From: Psococerastis gibbosa | Taxonomy: Eukaryota; Arthropoda; Insecta; Psocodea; Psocidae | DNA: 64,000 bases | Assembly: GCA_963971405.1 (NCBI GenBank) | Contig: OZ020485.1 | Location: 13,144,001-13,208,000 of the forward strand | Direction: 5' to 3' | Shown here: positions 43,190 to 55,261 of the stretch, in pieces | Layout of the letters: every line of letters begins with the position of its first letter | Position numbering within the stretch: the first letter of the stretch is position 1 | The notes under the pieces: generated by a model | Told to the model about the DNA's origin: nothing | Database searches by the model: none | What the model saw: only the letters and a program-made list of their open reading frames with translations | Made by a program: the position numbers and the translations under genes

Positions 43190-43560
43190 TTATTATCAAT
43201 ATTTATTATATTGTATTTATTCGAAACCAAAACTTTGCGTGGGGAAGCAAACTGTTCGGTTTTGTTACTCTATTTAACACCTAAAACATATCTGAAGTTG
43301 GAAAGAATCGATAGAAAGGTTCCGTTGAGAATTTACTTTTATTCATTTTTCAAGAAATTTGAGTCTTTTTTTTATTTTTTACCCCAGAACTCTCATGGGG
43401 CAAGCGCTTTGGGTTTTGTTGACTTTAATAACGACTAGAATAGCCTATATGTGGATTTAAAGAAAATCATTGAAGCCCTTATTGAGAAAAAAATAATTAG
43501 TAGTTTTTTTTTAGTTTTTGGAGGGTAACTCCCCCAAAATTGAGTTAGCTAAAAAATAAA
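43190..43560. repeat. REP-A fragment
   Basis: It is the central part in the 30697 orientation: 'ttattcgaaaccaaaacttt', 'acacctaaaacatatctgaa', 'aatcgatagaaaggttcc' and 'ccaaaattgagttagct'. Both ends and the CAGA tract are missing. Confidence 0.6.
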
Positions 43561-44463
43561 TAAAAATGAACCCTTTCGGAAATTGTCAAGTAGCCTATTA
43601 TTGTTATATGATTTCATACAATAGTGACTAATTATTAACCTGTGATTGAGTTCAAATTTGTACCTGCACTACTGTATATAACAGGCTTAATAATTATTAC
43701 CTTTAAAAATTATATCGCCTGTACCTGTTCCGCGCCAATATCCCCAAATTTACTATTTTCTTATACTACTAACCACATAATATCATATATCATGGTTAAT
43801 TACAGAATTTCTGGGTTCTTCAATTAAGCACTTTGCGAATTCCCGACCAGCCGCTTCTGCTTCTGGCCATTATTTCGCATTAGAACTTATCTCCAAGTAA
43901 GATCTTCGGCCCAGTTTGGTGCACGCGAATAACTAGCCTAATTGCCTTCATACCTCCGTCCTCCAACCCATATTATTATCATTATTGGACGTGGAAGGAG
44001 CCACCCAGCAGAATTAGCTTTTCTTGAGACCACAATCACGAATATGAGCAATCGGGCATCCCTGGAAACATCCAATCCTTCCACCACTAGGACACACGCA
44101 AATCAACGTGGACACGCGAAGTAATTAACGATCATTGTTGATGGGTCGTTTTTGGACCTAGACCTATACAAGGACGTATTTAAGTGTGGCAGCGTCGTTT
44201 GCCGCCTCTAAGGGGGGGGGGGGCTTGTCAGCGCCCTTCCCGGTGTCACCAAAATTACCCCAATACATGCTCCGTCAGCGGACCATGTAGAAAAGTTACC
44301 GGTCAATGCCTGCTGCATCGAAAAATCTAATAACGTTTTGAAACCTTCTTTACGGACGTTTTTATTGCACCATTTTCACTTAAAACGCGACTCTGGTTGA
44401 ATCTACGTAATAATATATATATTTGTAAAAAGTTCTATTGAATCCTGCGCTTGTCAACAACGT

Positions 44464-45240
44464 TTGTGCTTGTCAACAACGCTTGAGCTTGTCAACAATC
44501 TGCGTTCCGCAGATGACACTGTGCTGGTTGCTTCATCCGAAGAGAAACTGGAGTCGTTATTAAATAAAATAAGTGTATTAGGCAGAAATGCGGGTATCTT
44601 AATTAAGATACAGAAGACGCAAGCGATTGCTGTCAGTAAGTATGCAGACATACCTGTAAATCTAAACATTGTTCTGAATGGCGCACCTGTAGTACATTGT
44701 AAACAATAGCAGTACCGGTACCTCAGATGCATTATAAACGGTGAGTGGGAGGTAAGTCAGATTATTAGCAGCCGCATCGAACAAGCTCGAAATGTCTTCA
44801 TCAAAATGAAGAAAGTACTTCGGTCTCGGAATCTGACTTTGCCGTTTTTTTCTATTGCTAAGCCGCGTTATGGTTACATAAAGCCCTCTCTTACACTCAA
44901 CAAGGAAGGCCCAGGACCGCCCGCTTTATGTGCCCTCCAAACATGGCATGTGGATACACAGACGCGCATATCTTGGAGAGATCGTGTCCCTTATGCTGAG
45001 GTCCTGAGGCCAAAGGATATTGAAGCCCAGTTGCTGCTGACGGCTAAGAAAGGGAAACTAACATACTTCGACCATGTGATGGCAAACGATAAGTATCGCC
45101 TTCTGCATGTAATAATACAAGGGAATATAGAAAGCAGAAGACGAACATCCTTGGCAAGAGCAAGACTTCACTTTTCAGAGCAGCAGTTTCCAAGGTCCAA
45201 ATTGCCATGATAATCGCCCATCTTTAATGGAAGAGGCATT
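44464..45240 (+). pseudogene. LINE reverse transcriptase fragment with a SINE-Glu piece inside
   Basis: In order: SADDTVLVASSEEKLESLLN (the A-D-D active-site box with Tyr replaced by Ser), GILIKIQKTQ, YLRCIINGEWEVSQII, SSRIEQARNVFIKMKKVLRS, then 44876-44945 from a SINE-Glu (antisense), then ISWRDRVPYAEVLRPK, LTYFDHVMANDKYRLLHVII and RAAVSKVQIAMIIA. The final 'tggaagaggcatttatagaa' and AGAAG tail match several other fragments in the window. Several frame breaks make it inactive. Confidence 0.8.
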
Positions 45241-45289
45241 TATAGAAGTAGAAGAATCTTGCCCAGCCAACCAGGCGAGGATCTAGAAT

Positions 45290-45500
45290 GAAACCAAGGA
45301 GGGGGCTAAGATTAAATATAGATTTTTTTTAAATAGGGCTGAAATATTGGGGTTTTACGCATTTTCAGAGCAACAAGGGTTCTATATTATAGGTAATTAA
45401 TACGATAGAGCACAAGGGGGGCCCGGGGGAAAATTTGTGAAAAATAGGACTGTAATAGTGGGGTCTTACGCATTTTGAAGACCCTAATGGGGGGGGGGGG
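45290..45500. repeat. 'ttttacgcattttg' repeat, copy 1
   Basis: Two units share 'aaatagggctgaaatattgg' / 'aaataggactgtaatagtgg' and 'ggttttacgcatttt', separated by a 'gcccgggggaaaa' stretch. Similar units occur at 54385-54560, 59190-59280 and near 29530. It looks like a dispersed repeat built of an internal ~120-bp repeat. Confidence 0.5.
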
Positions 45501-47166
45501 TGGCATTGGCAAACTGATTCACTCGTCAATGTCAACCCACACCGACCACATGTGCCAATTAGCAAGTTCAGACATGCTTACCATGGACCGGTGTTAACTA
45601 GGCTTAACCAAGTATTGGAACGAGTGAAGGTGCTTATTTTTTCACTGTTGAATACGAAGAAGAAAGTTAATTATTTTAATTGTAGACCAAACCTGAGCCC
45701 CGTAAACAAAGGCAGTCTGAAATTGAAGAGGTTAAGAAGAGGGCGGAGGGGGGGGGGGTTGATGTTAAAACTTTACGACTACTGAGGAACATGGTGCTCA
45801 ATTATCTCGAATAAGAGATGAAAATTACTTACCTTTCTTTGATCCTTTTCGGACCCTTTATCAAATTCTTAAAACCTGATACCTACTGTACCCGCTCTCT
45901 AGACTTAGTCCGCAGTATATAGGTAGAGGCTAATACAAGAGTTCACCTGTGCTGTGTGTATACTTTGAACCGTAGATACACAGGTTTTACAATTTCAATC
46001 AATTGGCAGATGGCTAAGAAAATATATACGTGTATATAAGTATATAAGTGCTAATTTAGTTAGCTCCTATACGGTAGGCACTAAATCCCTTTATTGCATG
46101 AAGTTTTTGAGACTAAAAGGCAAGAAAAGACCAACACTATCATTTTCTTTGGGCCATCTATTTTATTTTACTGGAAATATCGGTTGTACAGCCATCAATG
46201 AAATCTCAGCCTAGTGTACAATGTACTTTATAATTAATATAACTATTTATTAATTTAATTCCTATAATCAATTACAAGAGTTGTTTCTCTAAATTTCGAT
46301 ACATAGTGTGTGGCCACTATTAACCACTTCGGGTCACGGTTTGTTTTAGAAGATAATGAAGAATGTTAGGTCCACGTCTTCAAGAACTGTGGGCAAATTG
46401 TCGTAGTGAATAGGGTCATGGAGGGGAATTGGGTCAAAACTTACATTTTGCAATTGTTTGGAGCCCCGAGCCCCTAGGCCGTACCATAGAATTCTGAGAA
46501 GGGGGGGGGGGTGGTTCAGTTGAAACTACTTTTAGTTAGTTTTAGTGTTTGTTTTAGTTGTATGCTACCCTCGCAAGCCGCAGTTTTGACCTGATTCATC
46601 GCCACGACCCTATTCACCACCATTCACGGTATAAAAATATAAAGAAGCCATTATTTCTACAATACTTCCTGACATTTCGTTTATGGCCGTACGATCGAGA
46701 TTTTCAAGAAAAAAATTGTCTGAAAGCGTGCTTCCAGACAAAATCCGAGATACAATCTTAGAAGTCTACGCAGTTCCACTGAAGATGTCGAACGCAGATG
46801 TTGACGAAACCTTTTGAAGCACGCTTTAAGGTCGACCACGGCCTGTCATACCGGATTCGACTGCTACATCACAGTTATGACCATCATGCATTCAACTGAT
46901 GTAGCCATATAGGTTTTTAAATAAACCAATATTTTTGATATTCTGTTAATCGTATTCAAATTTTATTCTGTTCAACCAACTAATTATTTTGAATCCGTTT
47001 GAAAACTTTATGATCGTGGTAGGTATATTTTCGATTATATGCGTATGGCTATTTTGCCTTTTGCAAAGAACCGCTCATTTCACCAGGTAAAAGAATTATT
47101 TTAACTTACAGATGAAAGTATGAAACCACTGCTTATATCAATCCTATATAACATAAGTTAATAAAA
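45501..47166. other. No gene seen
   Basis: This is AT-rich with G-runs (45751-45760 and 46500-46511). 46780-46860 includes 'actgaagatgtcgaacgcag' and 'gttgacgaaacctttt', words reminiscent of retroelement tails. No exon supported. Confidence 0.3.
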
Positions 47167-47587
47167 GTCCGAGTTTACTCGAACATGCTTTGCAATTTAT
47201 AAATTAGTAGATAGAGAAAATGAGTAATTTCACGGTAAATAATATTCCTATGGTTAGATTTCGGAATATCTTGGGGGGCAAATATAGTTTTTTAGGAAAG
47301 CAACCTGTCCGGTTTCGTTACTCAATTTAACACCTAAAACATGCCTGAATGTAGAAATCATCGATAGAATGATTTCGCAGAAAATTATTTTTTAGTCATT
47401 TTTGATTAAAATTTAGTTATTTTTATTTTTTGACCCCCCCCCCCAAGCAAACTATCAAGGGGCAAGTGACCCCCGCATTTTATTTACATCAATAACTACT
47501 ACAATATATGTGAATTTAATAGAAATAGTTGGAGCCGTTTTTGAGAAATAATATTTTTAGACGTTTTTTAGGAGTTTTTTGAGAATA

Positions 47588-48718
47588 TATTTTTTTTTTT
47601 GTAAGTAAAGTAAATTATATTAAACCAGTAAGACTACAAATTGTCAAAAAAACACATTCCACACCACATATATGTATAAGCAATACATGTGCACGTGGGG
47701 GAACCAGGCCTTTGGATCACATCACAATAAGTTCTTTTACATACTTACTTATATAGTAATTTAGTACTTATATTAATTTTTTATTTAGGTATACCGATTT
47801 ATTCATTTAATAGTGATTTAAGAAATGTTATTTCCGAATTATTGAGCCAGTTCTTTGTTGATGGTAAAAAATCTTTTTTTCTTAGTAAATCTGTAATATG
47901 AGTGGGGAGAGCATTTATAATTTTCGTTGACAAGAAAACAGGCGAGAAAGTCGTGCGGCTTTTGGTGATGTTTGGGAAATAACTAATGTTCTGTACTGAT
48001 CTTGTGTTGTAATATTTAACGGAGGCTGGTGGTAGGCAAATTTTAACATTTCCCAGGTGTAGGTATGGTAAACTGACGGAATTTGTAATTGATTATATAA
48101 GGGTTGGGCATGTTCTCTTCTGCTTTTATTTAACATTACTCGTAGGATAATGTTCAGGGATATATTTACTTTATTAATAAGTGATCCAAAGGTCCCTCCC
48201 CACGCACATATGCCGTAGTTTACAATTGGCTGAGTGATGGCGAAAAATATCATACGTAGTAGATGAACATTCAGAACATTTCTCAATCGTCTAAAAATGT
48301 ATATCGTTCTTCTAAGTCGCATAGACGTTTGTCTTACATGTTCGGACCATGTTATATGTTGGTCAATTAACATTCCTAAATATTTTACTGATTTTACTCT
48401 AGTAATAGACGAACAGTTACATTCTACCCCTAAACAGTCAGGCTCGGGTATCTGTATGACTCTATCAGTTGAAGGCTGCCTCGTTTTAGTGTAGCTGAAA
48501 CATACGAAATTTGTCTTCTCAACATTGAGCACTAATTTGTTACATGACAGCCATTTATTAATTATATTTAAGTCATGATTTGCGTTAAAGAAAGATTCAT
48601 TCCATGTTTTTCCAGTACAAAAAATTACAGTATCATCAGCATAGCAAAATAATTGCCCTAGCAAAGGTAAATATTTAAGGCTATTTATATATAGTATAAA
48701 AAGAAAAAAAAGAAAACC
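47588..48718 (-). mobile_element. 5'-truncated LINE (Jockey/CR1-like) inside REP-A
   Basis: On the minus strand a partial reverse transcriptase is followed by ~310 bp of 3' region and a poly-A run (poly-T at 47589-47601 on +). The 5' end is cut inside the polymerase domain, as is usual for aborted LINE insertions. Confidence 0.8.
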
Positions 48719-48724
48719 CCCCAA
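47915..48724 (-). pseudogene. LINE reverse-transcriptase C-terminal part
   Basis: This is an open frame of 269 codons. The polymerase active-site box F-C-Y-A-D-D-T-V-I-F lies at residues ~26-35 with both aspartates intact. LVLNVEKTNFVCF and VKYLGMLIDQHITWSEHV follow (thumb region), then the C-terminal RT-associated stretch (VNYGICAWGGTFGSLINKVN). Fingers and endonuclease are missing, so it cannot copy itself. The first ~8 residues come from the junction. The uninterrupted frame suggests a fairly recent insertion. Confidence 0.85.
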
Positions 48725-49017
48725 AATTGAGTTAGCCCAAAATAAAAAAAATTATCTCGAGGTATGATTTTTGTGAACCTACATACATTCATCAAAATCG
48801 ACCGAGTAATCGATGAACACGCAGACAGACAGACTGACCGACAGAGCGACACACAGACATTTCGTAAAAACCACTTTTTTGGGTTACTGGGATCTCGAAA
48901 CGTGTAAATCCGTTGAAATTTCGGAATCGAAAATTTCGACCATCACAAAGCTTTCCTTATACTATACTACGTATAAATTGAAAAGCAATATGGATTTCCA
49001 CTGTGTTGTAGGCAATT

Positions 49018-49345
49018 AATGGTGGTTAGATTGGTCTAAGAAATTAGATGCGGACAGACGAGGCCCCATAACCAAGAAGGTCGCCAGTTCACGGTCTATA
49101 CGTGAAGGAGCAAGAGACTTTTATAACACTGACCAGCGTTAGGCAAGCCAGTTACAATGTCAATAGTATATATAAGCATGTCTCAGCTTGCCCATTGACA
49201 CTTGTAGTCAGTATGGGTTGACATAGAAGAGTGAACCAGTTATATTCTACGATACCAATAATGACCTATAACCAATAGGATCGTTTGCACGGCAACGTGT
49301 AATGGGCTACACTATACAAGTTGGTCCAAAAAAACCCATCTATAA
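49018..49345 (+). mobile_element. SINE3 with tRNA-like head
   Basis: The head 'atggtggttagattggtcta' continues to 'gaggccccataaccaagaag' and 'gtcgccagttcacggtc' (a B-box-like end), resembling a long-variable-arm tRNA such as Leu. The body ('agtcagtatgggttgacata', 'aataggatcgtttgca') matches the SINE3 body with more divergence, ending 'ttggtccaaaaaaac'. Confidence 0.5.
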
Positions 49346-49777
49346 CAATAGGCATGCACAATCCTAAAAACATAGTAGAACACCAACTAGCCTATCCGAA
49401 TCAATTGGGAATAATAATAATAATATGTGTATTGAAAACAATTTTTACATTTACACTGATCAGCAGTAGCCACAACAGCTAGAGTCAATTGAATACCCCA
49501 TTCGGATCATCAATGAATCGGATAATTCTTCTTCTGAAGTCACAATCTCATCGTTGGTTAGGAGGAACTCCCTGCATATCATCCTCCAGGCTCTCCTGCG
49601 CCTCCCTCTTCAGCTCTTGCGTCCTCCTTCAGTTATTTTTACGTCACCTTTCACCTCTAGGAGGGTCGGCGACACGGCTGTGGCGTTTCCAGGCGTCTCT
49701 ATTGAGAGCGTCTTCTCTGCTTATTGCAAGAGTCATCAAGTCGTGTTCAATTTTTCTGGGGAGTGTCATAATCAGGA

Positions 49778-49977
49778 CATATTAGAGTAGTGGTACAGAC
49801 TCTGACTTGCACCCGAATGGTTGTTGGTTCTACACTTGCTACATTTTCTGGCCATGCTTCGGAGGGCATGTAAAGCAGGCGGTCCCGGGCTTTCCTAGTT
49901 GAATGTAAGAGAGGGCTTACAGCCCTAACTCCGCTAGGTTGGCTTAGTAATGAAAAGTCAATATTTATTTATTTATT
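49778..49977 (+). mobile_element. SINE-Glu, copy 4 (B box deleted)
   Basis: 'attagagtagtggtacagac' is followed by 'gcacccgaatggttgttggt', then it jumps to 'tctacacttgctacattt', losing the end of the B box. The body and the TTTATTTA tail are well preserved. Confidence 0.75.
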
Positions 49978-51005
49978 TAAATCTATGAATTCCTACTTTG
50001 GCCACCCTCTTCTATTGTTTCCTTCTGGTGGGCCCTCAATGGTAATGTGTACCCTCTGCCCCAATGGAATCCATCAAATCCATATTATGTGGCTGGTCCT
50101 TTATTTATAATTGGGTATTATTACAGTAGTGAAAATAAAAGAGAGTCTTGAATCAAAGAACGCGATCTACGATATCGTAGCAATTTGCCTTCGCACATTT
50201 TCGGACTGCCAAGTTGCGCATCCGTTCGAATTTGTTGTAAGCGATTCGGATGATTAGTTACACTGTTTGTATACTTGGAGTTCTATATACAGTACTGAAG
50301 GTTCATTGCACAAAAAAAAAAATAATTAAGGAACTATCTTTAATATGTGAAAACTATTAAATATATATAGGCCTGTATAATATACTGTATAAAGGTATAT
50401 GCAAACTATATATCGGATTATCCTGCACGTAGCAGGCAACGACGCTCATTAACTGTTACTCCAAGTTATGGAAAATTTTCGTCCTCATAAATACGAGAGA
50501 AATTAACATTATATAGGTTAGTAGCAAAATAGTGCATCAAGGTCACGAAGGTCACATTTAGGCTAAGGTCAAGTATATCTATATAGTAATAATGGGTCAC
50601 AGCTTTTGCATTCCTCTTCCCCTGTTGGCCAATACAGAAGGCCATGGCATGTTTGGCTTACATTTTATCGAATTTTTTAATGACAAATATTTCAAATGCA
50701 TATATATGCAGCAATAAGCAATAGGCGTATACAAATTAGGTCGGCGGATTTCCTGCCGTTGCAGAAACGTGCCAGTGTCTAGTACTATATTCAGTGACTC
50801 TACAGTAGTGCATTAGTCTTTGGTAGTGTGAATATAGTGACTGCGTGCCATATTACTGTACCCAAGCGTCATAATGTTAAGCATAAAGAAGTTGTTCCTA
50901 GGTAGTAATATCAGGGTAAGTCAGATAAGATATAATTAGTAAGTAAGTAATTATTTCAACTAGCCTGTGCTATAGTGGGGATAGTCAGTTAAAATTGAAA
51001 GCAAA
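49978..51005. other. No gene seen
   Basis: This is AT-rich sequence, with TATA-rich runs near 50355-50420. No terminal repeats or exons were recognised. Confidence 0.3.
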
Positions 51006-51193
51006 ATAAATAAATAAGTTAAAATTGTTCTACTAACTTAGTGGAGTTAGGGCTATAAAGCCCTTTCTTACACTGAAATAGGACCACATACTTTATATGT
51101 CCACCGAAGCATGGGCAGAAAATGTAGCAAGAGTGGGACTCGAACCAACAACCTTTCGGGTGAAAGTCGGAGTCCGTACCAATACTCTACATG
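51006..51193 (-). mobile_element. SINE-Glu, copy 5 (minus)
   Basis: The + strand reads the complement of the whole SINE: 'ggagttagggctataaagcc', 'ccgaagcatgggcagaaaat', the complement of the B box (GGACTCGAACC), 'aacctttcgggtgaaagtcg', 'gtaccaatactctacatgtc'. The T-rich tail lies at 51006-51020. Confidence 0.8.
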
Positions 51194-51505
51194 TCCTGAC
51201 ATATTATGTCATAATGATAATAATAAATAATAAAATAATAAATAATTAAATTAAAAAGAAGTGAAAGCAAATTGGCTGTAATTCGTTGAGGGCAGGGGTG
51301 GGGCCGGGGGCGCTGGAGTTTAGAAAGACCTAAGGCGCCGAATGGTGGTGATACGCCCTGTTGGCCTGTGATCTTTATTGCCCTAGGGGGCTGGCCTTTA
51401 CCTACCCAGGATTTTTTTATTATGTCACGAAAAGGCAATGAACTCTGTTGCTATGATCAGTGTTCTCACTGATCTTGTTATTCAAACCGCGTCTGTCCGA
51501 ACGCT

Positions 51506-51704
51506 GTCAGAACCAATGGTGGATCCACGGGGGGGGGGGGGGGTCATGACCTCCCTTAAATAAGTAAATTCATACGACAGTAAAAAAAAATTTATTGAAT
51601 AAAACTCAACCTTTTTAACAAACAAATTACCTATTAAAAAACGTACATACAACTTGTGACCCCCCCCCCCTAAATTTTCTGCTGGAGCCGCCCTTGGTCA
51701 GAAC
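51506..51704. mobile_element. hAT-type MITE (GGATCC family), exact 8-bp TSD
   Basis: The element spans 51514-51696. Its ends are CAATGGTGGATCC and the complement of GGAGCCGCCCTTG. The flanks GTCAGAAC (51506-51513 and 51697-51704) are identical. It has 15 G (51529-51543) and 11 C (51660-51670). The inner sequence ('taagtaaattcatacgacag', 'tgaataaaactcaacctttt') matches the copy at 438-626. Confidence 0.92.
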
Positions 51705-51799
51705 GCTTTCATAACTTAGTCTGAACACTTGCCTGAATCTGATTGGAATTGACAAGAGTGTGTGTGACAGTTATTGAATAGCTACAATTTCACTAGTAA

Positions 51800-52060
51800 A
51801 TCATCAAATCGAAGGCTACATCATCTTTTAATACCTCTTCGATCAAAGATTGGTTACCATCATGGCAATTTGGATCATGGAGACTGCTGCTTTGAAAAGG
51901 GAATTCGTGTTCTTGCCAAACCACTGCCCCAAGTTTTCAACCAGTATGTGTTTCTTCTGCCCTCTGTCCTTGACTCCTTGTATCTTCTATTACATGCAGA
52001 AGGCGATACTTTTCATTCCTAATCACATGGTCGATGTACGTTAGTTCCCGCTTCTTAACC
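51800..52060 (-). pseudogene. LINE 3'-end fragment
   Basis: On the minus strand it reads LTYIDHVIRNEKYRLLHV, then (after a break) LVENLGQWFGKNTNSLFKAA, VSMIQIAMMVTNL and a stop. This is the best-preserved version of the tail also found at 2905, 23875, 41108 and 44464. Confidence 0.7.
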
Positions 52061-52434
52061 GCCAGCAAGATCGAAGCCTACCATGCTTTGCAAATATGAT
52101 AAAACTACTCGTTGGTGATTTCCAGGAGGGGGCAAGAAACCATTATACTATTAAACCTAATGTAGCATTTTTTTAAATATATTAATTATTATATGTTATA
52201 CATTGTCCATATCATTAGTAGCCTACTTGTGTTGAGTTGAGCGTGCAGATGAGTCGTATCACAAGTAAGAGAAATGTACACCTACCAACTGTGGCCTTGA
52301 AAGTAAAGTCAATGAAAGTAAACAATGTATATGGGCCGGCCGCCATACCATGTTGAATCCAGCGGACCAGAGCAGGTTCAAAGATGCAGATAACTTGGTC
52401 GTGGGCACAGTGCCGGTAGGGAAACATGGTAAGA

Positions 52435-52535
52435 CTTGTCCTGGTCACCTCCGAACTAATCGTTTGACTTCACTGTGTTTCCCAAGTGGTTCGGAATCCA
52501 CTATAATCAGGAGGTCCACTGTCCTATGGGCCCAC
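52435..52535 (+). repeat. Repeat family 5, copy 3 (short)
   Basis: 'cctggtcacctccgaactaa' to 'cccaagtggttcggaatcca' and 'ctataatcaggaggtccact'. It stops before the second half present at 5288 and 40232. Confidence 0.55.
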
Positions 52536-52617
52536 ACCGTGGCCTGGGACTCTGTCCAACCATTCTACTACTAAACAATGTATATACATATTTATAAGGC
52601 TTTTCCGTTTGTTTCAG

Positions 52618-52792
52618 GTTGAAGAGAACGGAAAAAAGGGGAGCCTGCCGGACAGAAATTCCAACGTGGCGCCGATAACTCAACTGCACCCCTTTCTGGA
52701 GGGCTGCAAGGACCGGCCTGATGACAAGGAGGAAGAAATCGCAAATTTAAGGGCCTGGGTCAAACAACAGCCTCACTTGCCCCCTTTATCAG
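52618..52792 (+). CDS. CRAL-TRIO protein (alpha-TTP-like), N-terminal exon
   Basis: The acceptor CCGTTTGTTTCAG ends at 52617 and the donor GTATAT starts at 52793. The exon carries 58 codons plus one base. After a variable start (VEENGKKGSLPDRN) it encodes EEEIANLRAWVKQQPHLPPL, the typical N-terminal helix of insect CRAL-TRIO_N proteins, where a charged helix leads into P-H-L-P and an acidic pair. These proteins bind retinoids, tocopherol or other small lipids in the cytosol and transfer them between membranes. The single trailing G joins 'AT' of the next exon to make Asp, giving the expected D-D-x-x-L-L. The start codon is not in this exon; see 22898. Confidence 0.88.
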
Positions 52793-53029
52793 GTATATTA
52801 TTATGTCCTTATTTTTTGTTCCTATTTTTGTTTTTTAGTAAATGGAGACATCACTCGCGAAAATTTCGTGTAACTATTGTAGATTGCTTAGGTAACGCAG
52901 GCACCTTATCTCTACGGTGTACTCTTCAATGTTTTGTTAGAATACGTAGTGGGGAAGGCTACCGCAAACCCAGATGGCACCTTTTTTGGGTAGATCAGCT
53001 TCCATGGACAGCTGTGCTGACGATGTAGA

Positions 53030-53730
53030 TGTCATGGACAGAAATAGGAGAGTTCTAAGAGAAGCTCTTACAGAAATAGAAGAGTCAGAGAAGTCGGGCT
53101 TTTCGTGAACATGAAAAAGACGAAGTACATGGTGGGAGATTGGCCCAACAGCTTGGCGATCATAACTTTGAAGGAGTTGCAGACATCAAGTATCTCGGAA
53201 GGAAAATCATACACACGAATGACAGAAGTCAGGAGATCTTGGGATCGAGGATGCTTCCCAGGAGACTCAAGAAGCTGGTGTATCATCCGACCCGTTGTAC
53301 CGTACGCCTCGGTGAGGTGGGTATTAACTAGAAGGGAAAAGAACCTCTTAAACACCTGGGAGATGCGAGTGCTGAGGTAAATTTATGGACCCGTTCTTGA
53401 GAACGGTCAGAGGAGGGTTAGGGCAAACAGGGAGATCTACGAGCTATATGGTGAGCGGGGAGAGTGATCGAACCACAGTAGTGGAGTACAAAAGAAACAG
53501 GCTTCGGTGACCAGGGCACCAGGAAAGGATGCCGGGCAGCAGTGCGGCGAAGAGGGTTTGGACAAAGAAGTCAAAAGGACGCCGTAGCCTGGGAAGGCCC
53601 AGACTTCGATGGGAAGATGGAGTGTGCGTAGCTGGCAGCTGGGAATACGAGAATGGAAGCGCCTGCATTAGTGTCGCATGAGAAAATGTTGTCGACCAAG
53701 CCCCAACACCGTGAGGCTTGTAGAACTACG
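53030..53730 (+). pseudogene. Decayed LINE reverse-transcriptase C-terminal region, in the CRAL-TRIO intron
   Basis: Pieces in several frames follow the family order: RNRRVLREALTEIEESEKSG, LFVNMKKTKYMV, YLGRKIIHTND, SRMLPRRLKKLVYHPT, REKNLLNTWEMRVLR, IYGPVLENGQRRVRANREIY, ELYGE and RRSLGRPRLRWEDGV. The words NLLNTWE, N-R-E-I-Y-E-L-Y and G-R-P-x-x-R-W are typical of the region after the polymerase domain in many arthropod LINEs. Stops and frameshifts are frequent. Confidence 0.75.
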
Positions 53731-54065
53731 GCGTAAGCCTAAATAAGTAAGACACATTGACGGTCTATGTGTGAAAGTGGCCAGAATTAAATTCCCAATG
53801 CAGTGTAACCTTAACCGATTTCAGAGAGGTCAAGGAAGTAAGTGTATCTGACGTACAGATGGGACCATGTGGATGTGGCTGAGAGTGCAGTGCAGCCCGC
53901 GACTGTGGGGATTCTTCTCAGAGGATGGTAGTCATAGTACGCGCCCTGGAGGCTACCAGAGATCTTTCTCTGGTGTGTTGTAAAGGCTCCCTGACACTAG
54001 ACGTCACAGGTACTTAACTTGCTTAGGTTTCCGGCTCCAAATGTCTGGAATGTTTTCTTATAATG

Positions 54066-54757
54066 CTGATATGCAGAGGCGGCCTTAGCCATTGCGAGGC
54101 TCCGGGCGGCAGGTCATTGCGAGGCCCCTTGTCCAGACTTGACGAACAAAATGAAACAAGGGGATTCCGTGAGCGATTGGAAAGAAAGACGACTCCCGAG
54201 CTGACCCGAGCAGCAACGATAGGTTTTCGAAGGGGGGAGGTACCTATACAATTTGCCCCCCCCCCCATTTTCATAAAATTGTAGAAAAATGGGAAAACCG
54301 TTCTCATGGACGAACGCAGCTTTTAAGTTAATGGCCTTGGTGTCATTTGCGCATGAGACCCGAACAAGGGGTGAGAGGCTTTGAAAAAATATGCCTGAAT
54401 TAGTGGGATTTTACGCATTTTGATAGCAGTAAAAGTTAGATCTTCCTGGCGATGAATATAATTGTAAAGCGGGCCCGGGGTTCTCCCCTGGGTGAAAATT
54501 TTTGAAAAATTGGCTTGAAATATTTGGGTTTTAAGCATTTTGAGAGCAGTGACAGCTATATTTTGTTTTCGACCAGAGAAAGAACTTAATAATAATTATT
54601 GATCAAAATCAAAAGTTTTAAATACAAAAATATAGGCTTAGTTACAAAAATCTATGTATTTTTTTTTATTTGCCTGGGTTGCGCGAGGTCCCAGCAAGGG
54701 CGAGGCCCCGGGCGATTGCCCCGTTCGCCACCCCCTAAAGCCGCCTCTGCTGATATG
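54066..54757. mobile_element. 676-bp hAT-type non-autonomous element, exact 8-bp TSD
   Basis: The element spans 54074-54749. Its ends are CAGAGGCGGCCTTAGCC and the complement of AAAGCCGCCTCTG, with a longer inner match ('gcgaggctccgggcg' and its complement region 'gggcgattgccccg'). The flanks CTGATATG (54066-54073 and 54750-54757) are identical. A 13-C run lies at 54246-54258, and two copies of the 'ttttacgcattttg' repeat (54385-54560) lie inside. No transposase frame is present. It lies in the CRAL-TRIO intron. Confidence 0.9.
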
Positions 54758-55261
54758 CGATACCTATGGTACGGTATATTTACTTATCTGCTTGACGTGT
54801 ATTTCTTATTTTCTTGTACTCGTTTGTTGTACCTATTTAGAGACGACACAAAGAAACAAAATCGACCGGATATAGGTCCACTTAATTCACCCTAATTGCG
54901 ATGGGCACCCAACTTTCCTGAGAAGGGATACAACGTGGTCACTGGATCTAGGTACTCGTGCCTCCACTACTGCTCTAAATCATGATTTGGCACGGTTGCC
55001 GGGTTGTGCAAGGTGTATGTTACAGCTATTTGTTTTTCAAGGATACTATCACTGATTATCGACGATTTGCAACGCAGCGAAGCAGGTACCGTACGGCGCC
55101 GTATTAGGCTTAAAAGGCAGGAGTACCAACTAATTATCAATTCTATATGGCAAACTTATTTAGTACCCTTTCGTCTAGCTTCCAACAACATTCTACTTCT
55201 GACTGAAACTAACATAATTCGGCCATGTGCTGAGGAACGAAAAATATCGTTTTCTGCCAGT

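Larger units (their letters stand above)
47167..48988. mobile_element. REP-A copy split by a LINE insertion
   Basis: The left part (47167-47587) runs from 'gtccgagtttactcgaacat' to 'ttttttaggagttttttgag'. The right part (48719-48988) resumes at 'ccccccaaaattgagttagc' and runs through a degenerate CAGA tract to 'accatcacaaagctttcctt' and 'aaattgaaaagca'. The two halves are continuous when compared with the copies at 30697 and 61779. Confidence 0.8.

Noticed and set aside
49489..49790. Two overlapping Ser/Leu-rich frames (98 and 78 codons)
   Set aside because: They overlap each other in different frames, have no recognisable domain, and run into a SINE at 49778.
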